A stretch of 5,254 nt of DNA from NCBI GenBank assembly GCA_003131985.1, contig PKWH01000078.1:11063-16316 (forward strand). The letters run 5' to 3'. The notes under the pieces were generated by a model. The model was not told where the DNA came from. It made no database searches and saw nothing but the letters and a program-made list of their open reading frames with translations. The first letter of the stretch is position 1, and every line of letters starts with the position of its first letter. Positions 1-5,254 of this stretch are shown here, piece after piece. The DNA comes from Acidobacteriota bacterium. GTDB taxonomy: Bacteria > Acidobacteriota > Terriglobia > Acidiferrales > UBA7541. A program made the translations under genes and the position numbers.

Positions 1-1087
1 AGGAATTCTGCTGAGCGGAGGATTGGATTCGGCAGCTCTCGCCGCCATCGCGCGCGAGATTTCCGGAAATTCATCGGACGCTGCGGACTTGCGCGCCTAC
101 ACAAATATTTACGAACCGCTGATTTCCGATCGCGACGGAGCTCTGGCCCAAGAGGTCGCGGATTTTCTGAAGATTCCGATCCAGTTTCTGGAGATCGATG
201 CATTCAAGCTCTTTGAGCGCTGGAATGATCCAGAATTGGCCAGCCCCGAGCCGGTTGACGACCCGCTATTTGCAGGTCTATTCGATCAATACGAGATGAT
301 TGCGAGGGATTGCCGGGTAGCACTCTGCGGTGAAGGCAGCGACAACTTAATGCATTTTCAGATGCTTCCTTACGCAAAGCACATGCTGCGATCGCGAGAT
401 TTTCGCGGATTGCTACGGGAAATTCCGCGTTACCTCTGGATGCGGCCTTCTGTATGGCCGGGAATTCGCCGGCGTATCAAGAGAGTCTTTGGGAAAGACC
501 CCAAAGCGCCCTTATTTCCGCGTTGGCTAGATCCGGATTTCGACCGGCGCCTCGATCTGAAAGTGCGATGGAGAGAGTGGAGCGAGCTGCCGGCATCTCG
601 GCCGCATCCGATCCGACCAAAGGCGCACGCTTCCCTGTCGATTCCCCATTGGGCGAGTATGTTTGAACAAGAAAGCCCCGGAGTGACACATTGCCTTGTA
701 GAGACGCGCTACCCGTTCCTAGATTTACGGGTGGTGGATTATTTGCTCGCGCTTCCTCCTTTTCCTTTCTGCTTCGAGAAGAGCCTGTTGCGCGACGCGA
801 TGGCGGGACGCTTGCCCGAGAGTTGCAGACTTCGACCGAAAACGGCTCCTTCTTTTGATCCGTTGTTTCGATGCTTGCATCAAGCGAAAGCCGTGGAATT
901 GCTGGACCAGGTACAATGGAGCGCCGACATGGATGGTTATGTGAAGCACTCTTCTCTAAAGCCCTCACAACGGGAAGACTTTCCAGAGCAGGTTGCGCTA
1001 GATATTCGCCCGGCATGCCTCAACTTTTGGTTGCAGTCATCGCGCAGAGTCCGGTATAACAAGCTTGCGGGGGTTCGCAATGCCTAA
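1..1087 (+). CDS. Lasso peptide cyclase (asparagine synthetase-like C protein), 5'-truncated
   Basis: Members of this family adenylate the side-chain carboxylate of an Asp/Glu in the precursor core and close a macrolactam onto the core N-terminus; it acts in the cytoplasm. The window opens inside the gene: the frame read from base 2 gives GILLSGGLDSAALAA, containing the ATP-pyrophosphatase PP-loop SGGLDS (bases 14-31). The TTG at 23 lies within this motif and is not a start. 361 residues are visible. Further synthetase-domain landmarks are GEGSDN (visible residues 110-115) and ETRYPFLD (234-241), followed by a KSLLRDAM...LPE...RPKT segment typical of asparagine synthetases and lasso cyclases. 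The N-terminal glutaminase-like domain (roughly 200+ residues) must lie off the left edge. The sequence alone fits a generic asparagine synthetase; assignment as a lasso cyclase rests on the overlapping precursor gene and the neighbouring HPr-kinase homologue. The stop overlaps the precursor ATG by 8 nt, suggesting translational coupling. Confidence 0.88.
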   Translation, partial: GILLSGGLDSAALAAIAREISGNSSDAADLRAYTNIYEPLISDRDGALAQEVADFLKIPIQFLEIDAFKLFERWNDPELASPEPVDDPLFAGLFDQYEMIARDCRVALCGEGSDNLMHFQMLPYAKHMLRSRDFRGLLREIPRYLWMRPSVWPGIRRRIKRVFGKDPKAPLFPRWLDPDFDRRLDLKVRWREWSELPASRPHPIRPKAHASLSIPHWASMFEQESPGVTHCLVETRYPFLDLRVVDYLLALPPFPFCFEKSLLRDAMAGRLPESCRLRPKTAPSFDPLFRCLHQAKAVELLDQVQWSADMDGYVKHSSLKPSQREDFPEQVALDIRPACLNFWLQSSRRVRYNKLAGVRNA

Positions 1088-1229
1088 ACAGTCCATACAG
1101 GAGATCAAGAAGCCTTATTCCACTCCTGTCTTAACTATTTATGGAACCGTCCGAGAGCTGACGCAGACAAAGGGTCTGCGTTCAACGAGAGACGGTGGCA
1201 AATTTCCGCACATTAAAACGCATGTGTGA
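1080..1229 (+). CDS. Lasso peptide precursor (A protein), 49 aa
   Basis: This small gene encodes a ribosomal peptide precursor with an N-terminal leader and a C-terminal core that is threaded into a lasso. The leader has the family signature in exact spacing: Tyr13-x2-Pro16-x-Leu18-x3-Gly22-x5-Thr28, within KKPYSTPVLTIYGTVRELT. Known lasso leaders bind the RRE (PqqD-like) protein through the Y/P/L part and carry a Thr at position -2 of the core. Thr28 or Thr30 can fill that role, giving core TKGLRSTRDGGKFPHIKTHV (20 aa) or the same lacking TK (18 aa). Asp38 is the only acidic residue after the leader, so it must be the ring acceptor. The core is basic (3 Lys, 2 Arg, 2 His). The ATG overlaps the cyclase stop by 8 nt; a weak G-rich Shine-Dalgarno (GGGGG, 1069-1073) sits 6 nt upstream. 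It is short enough for gene callers to skip. Confidence 0.87.
   Translation: MPKQSIQEIKKPYSTPVLTIYGTVRELTQTKGLRSTRDGGKFPHIKTHV
1207..1228 (+). other. Possible stem-loop spanning the precursor stop codon
   Basis: CGCACAT (1207-1213) can pair with ATGTGTG (1222-1228), giving seven base pairs including one G-U, around an 8-nt loop TAAAACGC. The hairpin covers the last codons and most of the stop of the lasso precursor gene. There is no T-tract after it, so it is not a standard intrinsic terminator. In other lasso operons a stem-loop after the A gene is thought to favour precursor mRNA over downstream genes; a similar role here is inference only. A stem this short can arise by chance. Confidence 0.3.
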
Positions 1230-1335
1230 AAGCCGTGTGTGCCTGATCGAGTTGCAAGTGATTTCGGACAAATGCGAAATTAGGTGAGCGGCAAGGTCGG
1301 TATATCGGTAGCCTGCGAATGGTTGATATTCCAGT

Positions 1336-2328
1336 TTGGACGAAGTGAACTTCACTTATTCGGTCTTCGGTTTACTGCTTAGCTCAAATCTTCCCATCCC
1401 GGAACTGATCCCCGAAAAGACGTCCGCCTCGAGTCCATGCGTAATCATTCATATGGACGCTTCTCCTTACACTGCGGGCGAAATTCGGAATGAGCAGGAA
1501 ACTTTAACCTACACGAGCGCTTACATAGATGAGACTGGACAGCCAGCTCTTCGCATCTGGAAAATCGCGGGAAGTGGGCTGCTCCGACTTGCGTACTACG
1601 ATGGCACACAGTTTTGGATGAATCACGAGGGGACGGAACTGTGGGCGCAGTGGCCGAATAATCTGACGATTGAAGATGCGGCTACGTATTTGCTGGGGCC
1701 CGTGCTCGGGCTCTTGCTGCGATTGCGAGGAGTGACTTGCCTTCATGCAAGCGCCGTGGCGCTCGCTGACCATGCTATTGCTTTTGTGGGATCGGAGGGA
1801 GCTGGGAAATCGACAACTGCCGCCCTTATGGCGCGGAAGGGCTGCGCGGTAATTTCCGACGATGTGGTCGCTCTGGTGGAGCGGAACGGCTCTTTCTACG
1901 TTTATCCGGCGTATCCGTATCTTTGCTTGTGGCCTGATTCGGTGACAATGGTTTACGGGCCAGACAAGCAGCTGCCAAGTTTTTCGCCCAACTGGGACAA
2001 ACGGCTACTTTCGCTGACCGGAAATGATCTCCGCTTCGAAGCGCAGGCTTTGCCACTGGGCGCGATCTTCGTGCTAGGAGAAAGAAACTCGGCGCCGGAT
2101 GCGCCATTTCTTGAGCAGTTGACCCCGCGGGAGGGGCTGCTGGCGCTGGTAGCGAATTCGTACGCAACAAATCTTCTGGATAAGGAAATGCGAGTGGGCG
2201 AGTTCGAGTTTCTCGGCCGAATGCTCGGGAGGGTCCCGATACGGCGCTTGGTGCCGCGTGAGGATCCTGCTCGGAGCGATGAACTGTGTGATGTAATTTT
2301 CCGATCCTATGAGGCGATCAAGACGTAA
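1336..2328 (+). CDS. HPr kinase-like P-loop protein, putative lasso peptide kinase (K protein)
   Basis: Homologues of HPr Ser kinase found beside lasso cyclases phosphorylate the precursor, in characterised cases on a C-terminal Ser. Visible features (330 aa): an N-terminal VFGLLLSSNLPIPEL segment (10-24) typical of this subgroup; LHASAV (136-141) just before the core; Walker A GSEGAGKST (152-160) with Lys158; the following SDDVV (174-178) with Asp175/Asp176 at the place of the HPrK acidic pair; PYLCLWPDSV (194-203); and the late strand PLGAIFVLGER (240-250) followed by a helical C-terminus. The N-terminal receiver-type domain of full HPr kinase/phosphorylase is absent, as usual for these stand-alone homologues. 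The first possible start is TTG 1336, after an in-frame TGA at 1324; GTG 1345 (MNFTYSVFGL) is equally plausible, and neither has a good Shine-Dalgarno. It follows the precursor by 106 nt with no terminator, so it is probably co-transcribed. Substrate is inferred from context; the precursor lacks a C-terminal Ser. Confidence 0.85.
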   Translation: MDEVNFTYSVFGLLLSSNLPIPELIPEKTSASSPCVIIHMDASPYTAGEIRNEQETLTYTSAYIDETGQPALRIWKIAGSGLLRLAYYDGTQFWMNHEGTELWAQWPNNLTIEDAATYLLGPVLGLLLRLRGVTCLHASAVALADHAIAFVGSEGAGKSTTAALMARKGCAVISDDVVALVERNGSFYVYPAYPYLCLWPDSVTMVYGPDKQLPSFSPNWDKRLLSLTGNDLRFEAQALPLGAIFVLGERNSAPDAPFLEQLTPREGLLALVANSYATNLLDKEMRVGEFEFLGRMLGRVPIRRLVPREDPARSDELCDVIFRSYEAIKT

Positions 2329-2574
2329 ACCTTAAGCCCGGGTGCAGAATCGAACGTCTACTCTCCCGGCACTTCGCGAAGAACGAAGCGTCACGTAACT
2401 CACTGATGCATATATACTTAAAACATCGTGGTGCATTCTTCAGCACACACCGGTCTGTTCCCCATTCTTAAGATTTTGACAATATGCCAATCTGGGACGC
2501 GCTATAGAGTCCAGACAAAGCCATAGGCAGGAAGAAGAATATCTTCGCGTACTAATTCTGAGGAGGATGTTGCG
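2329..2574. other. Intergenic region between the lasso cluster and the beta-barrel gene
   Basis: No coding sequence is seen. CCGGG (2338-2342) could pair with CCCGG (2365-2369) over a 22-nt loop, but no T-tract follows, so a terminator for the kinase transcript is not convincing. Two weak promoter candidates face the barrel gene. One is TATACT (2413-2418), a good -10 without a clear -35. The other is TTGACA (2476-2481), a perfect -35, but the nearest -10-like TATAGA (2503-2508) is 21 nt away, longer than usual. In the presumed 5' leader, GAAGA-ATA-TCTTC (2534-2546) forms a short inverted repeat about 15 nt before the Shine-Dalgarno; it may be an operator or a chance palindrome. Confidence 0.4.
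2561..2566 (+). promoter_or_regulatory. Strong Shine-Dalgarno for the first beta-barrel gene
   Basis: AGGAGG lies 8 nt before ATG 2575. It fixes that start over the ATG at 2567, which hits a stop after three codons. It indicates high translation, in contrast with the weak sites of the lasso genes. Confidence 0.85.
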
Positions 2575-3135
2575 ATGAGGAAGCTATTTGGGATGTTCGC
2601 ATTGCTTGCGATTTTCAGTATACCAACGCTGGCACAAGAAACTCCGGTGTTTGAGGCAGGCGGAGGATATCAGTATCGCTCGTTTGATATGCCAGGCGGT
2701 CCACGGCTGAATATGAACGGGTGGCAGGTATCGGGCGACGCGAACATCACCCGTTGGCTTGGCATTACAGCCGACTTCGATGGAACCTACAAAACTTTTG
2801 GCGGCGGAGATCACACGGTCTACTCATACATGATCGGGCCGCAGATTTACCCCGTGGGCCATCATATGATAACGCCGTATGTAAACGTGCTTTTTGGAGG
2901 AGCACACTTTGGGCTCTCCAATTGCGGCGGTGGTGGATGCAACGATTCAGAGAACAAATTTGCGTGGGGGGGAGGCGGCGGCGTAGACCTGACGGTCTCA
3001 AAGCATTTTGCTATTCGGTTGGCGCAAATTGAATACGAGCGAACGCGTTTCTTCGACGCAGGAAGCGAAGGAATTCCTTTCCAAGATAATTTCAAAATTG
3101 GTGTGGGCGTGCTAATTCGCCTTGGCAACAGGTAG
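2575..3135 (+). CDS. Small outer-membrane beta-barrel protein (first tandem copy)
   Basis: This is a 186-aa secreted protein, most likely an 8-stranded OmpA/OmpX-style barrel in the outer membrane; its specific function is unknown. A Sec signal peptide is clear: charged MRK, hydrophobic core to about residue 17, and cleavage after Ala20 (TLA|QE). The mature part alternates polar and aromatic/hydrophobic residues in strands, for example AGGGYQYRSFD (28-38) and MIGPQIYPVG (86-95), ending in FKIGVGVLIRL (173-183). The C-terminal residue is Arg rather than the classical Phe. One loop holds Cys117 and Cys122 around four glycines (NCGGGGCN), which could form a disulfide in the periplasm or outside the cell. 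It is clearly paralogous to the next gene: both share GGG(x)2YRSFD, R-[LI]-NM-x-GW, GPQ-[IL]-YP, VLFGG and W-x-GGGG, plus a C-terminal strand motif. An intrinsic terminator follows it, so it is probably a monocistronic unit. No link to the lasso pathway is visible. Confidence 0.85.
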   Translation: MRKLFGMFALLAIFSIPTLAQETPVFEAGGGYQYRSFDMPGGPRLNMNGWQVSGDANITRWLGITADFDGTYKTFGGGDHTVYSYMIGPQIYPVGHHMITPYVNVLFGGAHFGLSNCGGGGCNDSENKFAWGGGGGVDLTVSKHFAIRLAQIEYERTRFFDAGSEGIPFQDNFKIGVGVLIRLGNR

Positions 3136-3151
3136 GCTTTTCTTCGTTTTG

Positions 3152-3184
3152 AAAGGGCCGGGCGCACGTCCAGCCCTTTTTTTT
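3152..3184 (+). terminator. Rho-independent terminator after the first beta-barrel gene
   Basis: AAAGGGCCGG (3152-3161) pairs with CCAGCCCTTT (3170-3179), a 10-bp stem with one C-A mismatch and an 8-nt loop GCGCACGT. The stem runs directly into a tract of eight T (3177-3184). It lies 17 nt after the stop and should end transcription before the second barrel gene, implying that the latter has its own promoter in 3185-3299. I could not identify a convincing -35/-10 pair there. Confidence 0.87.
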
Positions 3185-3299
3185 CCTTCCCACCCTTCTA
3201 TCCGAGACCATTTCCGTTTACTCTAAGCGGCGCGATAACCTAACCCTGATTGGACGCATCATAAGGCGCGGGAATGACATACTCGAAGCCAGAATTTCC

Positions 3300-3304
3300 G
3301 GAGG
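3300..3304 (+). promoter_or_regulatory. Shine-Dalgarno for the second beta-barrel gene
   Basis: GGAGG, within CCGGAGGATA, lies 9 nt before ATG 3314 and supports that start. The RBS context (GGAGGAT followed by an A/T-rich spacer) resembles that of the first copy, consistent with tandem duplication including the leader. Confidence 0.8.
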
Positions 3305-3313
3305 ATATTAGAA

Positions 3314-3895
3314 ATGAAGAACCTGATCGGGCTTTTCATACTGGCCCTTATTTTTTGTGTGCCGGCAATGGCTCAGGACGTGCCGAAGTACGAGATTGGC
3401 GGGGGCGTTGCGTATAGATCGTTCGATCAGTTCAGCGGGACACGGATCAATATGGGCGGGTGGGCAGCTTATGGCGACTACCATATTTGGCGCTTTATCA
3501 ACGTGGCCGGTGAAATCGCCGGGACCTACAATCGAAATAGTTCAAGCGGAAGCGTAAACAAGACAAACAGCAGTACAGACATCTACAGCTTTTTGGTGGG
3601 GCCGCAGCTCTATCCTTTCGGCCATGCGCACAAAATAACCGCTTTTGCACATGTTCTGTTCGGAGGAGGATATTACACCAACCATGTGAATCAGGTCGGG
3701 TTCACTCCCTTTAGCATTTCATATTTCGGTCCCGTGTGGATGGGAGGGGGCGGGTTGGATTGGAAATTCAGGGAACATTGGTCGATACGATTGATCCAGG
3801 CTGATTACGAGCAGACGCGTCTCCTCTCCGGCGCCCCGGCCCAAACGAACTACCGCGCTTCGATAGGCTTGGTGTACCGATTCCGCGAAAAGTAG
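3314..3895 (+). CDS. Small outer-membrane beta-barrel protein (second tandem copy)
   Basis: This 193-aa protein is a paralogue of the preceding gene and a probable 8-stranded outer-membrane barrel of unknown function. Its signal peptide has MKN, then a hydrophobic core, with cleavage after Ala20 (AMA|QD). Cys15 sits in the signal but not in a lipobox (I-F-C), so it is not a lipoprotein. The mature chain keeps the paralogue landmarks: GGGVAYRSFD (29-38), RINMGGW (44-50), GPQLYPFG (96-103), VLFGGGY (114-120) and WMGGGGLDW (132-140). The last strand is IGLVYRF, followed by REK. It differs by a longer, Ser/Asn/Thr-rich loop (about 74-88) and lacks the Cys pair of its neighbour, so the two copies have diverged mainly in loops. 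It is expressed separately because of the terminator at 3152-3184. Its TAG stop is in the same frame as the following TPR gene. Confidence 0.85.
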   Translation: MKNLIGLFILALIFCVPAMAQDVPKYEIGGGVAYRSFDQFSGTRINMGGWAAYGDYHIWRFINVAGEIAGTYNRNSSSGSVNKTNSSTDIYSFLVGPQLYPFGHAHKITAFAHVLFGGGYYTNHVNQVGFTPFSISYFGPVWMGGGGLDWKFREHWSIRLIQADYEQTRLLSGAPAQTNYRASIGLVYRFREK

Positions 3896-3988
3896 TTTTT
3901 CAGCCGGCGGGAACACAATCCCTCTTGCAGGATACCCTCGCAATTTAAGCTTGCAGAGCAGGCGACGCTCGGTGCAGATTACGAGATT

Positions 3989-5254
3989 GTGGAGATCACA
4001 CTAGAAGGAAAAGGGCCGCGGTACGCGCTGCTGATCGCGGCGCTGTCGATTGCTCTATTTTTTTTGTACCAAGGCGTCCGGCTTTGGGTCGCAGACCACC
4101 GAATTAATTCAGACCGGCTGGCCGCAATTGAAAGTGGAGCTGCGCTGGAACCAGGTAATGGCGAGGCCTGGGACATTTTGGGACGATTCCGGCAATTGGA
4201 TTTCGTTGCCGGCGATCCGAACGAAGCCATCCAGGATTTCCAAAGAGCAATCCACGATAACCCGCTTTCCTCTTACTACTGGATGAATCTAGCCGGAGCG
4301 TATGAAGCGACGGGGGACGGTTCCGATGCGCGCAATGCCTTCGAACACGCGCAAACGGTTTACCCGCTCTCCGCACAGGTCGCTTGGAACTACGGGAATT
4401 TTCTGCTTCGGGAACAAAAATGGGCGGAGGGCTACGCCCAGATCCAACTGGCTGTCCGAGCGGACCCTTCGCTATTGCCTCTGGCCATTTCGAGAACATG
4501 GCGATCCAATCATGATGTAGACACGCTGCTGAATCAGGTGCTTCCCGCCGATGTGAATGCATATCTCGAGACGCTTGATTTTTTCGCATCGATTCATGCA
4601 GCCGAGCCTGGACTTAAGGTGTGGCAGCGATTGATATCACTGGGAAAGCCGATTCCGCTGCCGCGATCGTTTTCGTTTTTCGACGAACTAATTCGCGAAG
4701 ACCGCTCAACTGATGCAAGCCGGGTTTGGCGTGAAGCGCTCAATGCGGCTGGTCTTCCACATGAAGGGCCGGGAAACGGATCGTTACTATGGGACGGGAA
4801 TTTTACCGGCGACTTTACGAATGGAGGATTGGGCTGGCGCTGGAACAATCCCCTAGGCGCAACAATAGATTTTGATTCCGCGCCGCCCGGACATAGCGGA
4901 CGGTCGGTCCGGCTGGACTTCGGCGGGGGCTCGAATCTCGGTCTCGAATATCCGCTTGAATACGTCCCTGTAGAACCCAACCGTACTTATCACCTGCGCG
5001 CGTATCTGCGGACGGAGGCAATATCGACTGAGAGCGGGATGCGTTTTGCGATCGCCGATCCGAATCATGGCGAGGTTGCGTCCTTAGAGACGGAAAATCT
5101 TACCGGCGACCATACGTGGACTGCGGCAGAGCTAGACGTACCGACTGGAACGCAGACGCACTTCCTCGTGGTGCGTCTGTATCGCGGTAGAAGCCGGCTT
5201 TTCGACAACAAATTGAGCGGGACTGCTTGGATCGCGGATATCTCGCTGGTGCCC
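3989..5254 (+). CDS. Membrane-anchored TPR protein with C-terminal jelly-roll domain, 3'-truncated
   Basis: The frame has no stop from 3896 to the right edge; from GTG 3989 it gives 422 residues. The only in-frame start ahead of the membrane segment is that GTG (MEITLEGKGPR...); there is no ATG, and its Shine-Dalgarno is poor. The layout is a hydrophobic segment YALLIAALSIALFFLYQGV (12-30, a likely single TM anchor), then about three TPR-like helical repeats: 43-90, containing ALEPGNGEAWDILG; 91-127, containing YYWMNLAGAYEATGD; and 128-160, containing AWNYGNFLLREQKWAEGY and AVRADP. A helical linker with a DELIRE...ASRVWREAL segment follows. From about 265 (LLWDGNF) to the edge, a beta-rich domain with W/F/G spacing and HSGRSVRLDF, YVPVEPNRTYHLRAYLRTE resembles a carbohydrate-binding jelly-roll. 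Proteins of this layout often accompany exopolysaccharide or O-antigen genes in Acidobacteria; any such role here is inference. Function is otherwise unknown. Confidence 0.8.
   Translation, partial: MEITLEGKGPRYALLIAALSIALFFLYQGVRLWVADHRINSDRLAAIESGAALEPGNGEAWDILGRFRQLDFVAGDPNEAIQDFQRAIHDNPLSSYYWMNLAGAYEATGDGSDARNAFEHAQTVYPLSAQVAWNYGNFLLREQKWAEGYAQIQLAVRADPSLLPLAISRTWRSNHDVDTLLNQVLPADVNAYLETLDFFASIHAAEPGLKVWQRLISLGKPIPLPRSFSFFDELIREDRSTDASRVWREALNAAGLPHEGPGNGSLLWDGNFTGDFTNGGLGWRWNNPLGATIDFDSAPPGHSGRSVRLDFGGGSNLGLEYPLEYVPVEPNRTYHLRAYLRTEAISTESGMRFAIADPNHGEVASLETENLTGDHTWTAAELDVPTGTQTHFLVVRLYRGRSRLFDNKLSGTAWIADISLVP

Noticed and set aside
477..1016. Long minus-strand open frame (179 codons) inside the cyclase
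   Set aside because: It is antisense to a well-supported gene and reads as low-complexity Arg/Ser/Pro protein; a codon-bias shadow.
23..1087. Cyclase start at TTG 23
   Set aside because: The frame is open to the window edge, and TTG 23 encodes the Leu inside the SGGLDS PP-loop; the gene begins upstream of the window.
1230..1283. In-frame continuation of the precursor past its TGA (17 codons, then TAG)
   Set aside because: It has no lasso or RiPP-like signature, and the core is already complete before the TGA; chance open frame.
1319..1348. Tiny frame MVDIPVWTK with an ATG just before the kinase
   Set aside because: It is nine codons with no ribosome binding site and overlaps both candidate kinase starts; no support as a gene.
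2476..2508. TTGACA...TATAGA as a firm sigma-70 promoter
   Set aside because: The 21-nt spacer is well outside the usual 16-18, so I kept it only as a weak candidate in the intergenic note.
3314..3373. Second barrel protein as a lipoprotein because of Cys15 in the signal peptide
   Set aside because: The residues before Cys15 (L-I-F) do not form a lipobox, and a normal AMA|QD signal peptidase I site follows.
4104..4589. Minus-strand frame of 161 codons and other minus-strand frames in 4594-5068
   Set aside because: They lie antisense to the TPR/jelly-roll coding frame, which has recognisable repeats and a TM segment; the antisense products look random.
1..5254. CRISPR array, tRNA/rRNA, insertion sequence or long repeats
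   Set aside because: No regularly spaced repeats, RNA gene hallmarks, transposase-like frames or terminal inverted repeats were seen on either strand.

Overview
The window looks like Acidobacteriota DNA. This is an inference from moderate-to-high GC, tandem small outer-membrane beta-barrel proteins ending in VYRF/LIRL-type strands, and a TPR plus jelly-roll protein of a style common in that phylum. No rRNA or other phylogenetic marker is present, so the assignment is tentative. All genes run on the + strand.

Positions 1-2328 are the 3' part of a lasso-peptide (RiPP) biosynthetic cluster. It begins inside an asparagine-synthetase-like lasso cyclase (C protein; the PP-loop SGGLDS lies at the very left edge). 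Next comes a 49-codon lasso precursor gene (A, 1080-1229) whose ATG overlaps the cyclase stop. An HPr-kinase-like P-loop protein (K, 1336-2328) follows. The precursor carries the full leader signature Y-x2-P-x-L-x3-G-x5-T and a strongly basic C-terminal core with a single acidic residue, Asp38, as the only possible ring-closing residue. The cleavage point is ambiguous (before Thr30 or before Gly32), giving a 9- or 7-residue ring. The kinase is of the type that phosphorylates C-terminal Ser of lasso precursors, yet this precursor ends in Val. The leader peptidase/RRE genes (B1/B2) and an ABC exporter are not in the window. If they exist they should lie upstream.

Positions 2329-3895 hold two paralogous outer-membrane beta-barrel genes (186 and 193 aa), each with a signal peptide and a strong Shine-Dalgarno site. 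A clear intrinsic terminator separates them (3152-3184). They look like housekeeping/envelope genes rather than part of the RiPP pathway.

From about 3989 to the right edge, a long open frame with no stop encodes an N-terminally anchored TPR protein with a C-terminal jelly-roll (carbohydrate-binding-like) domain. It is truncated by the window, has no in-frame ATG, and probably starts at GTG 3989.
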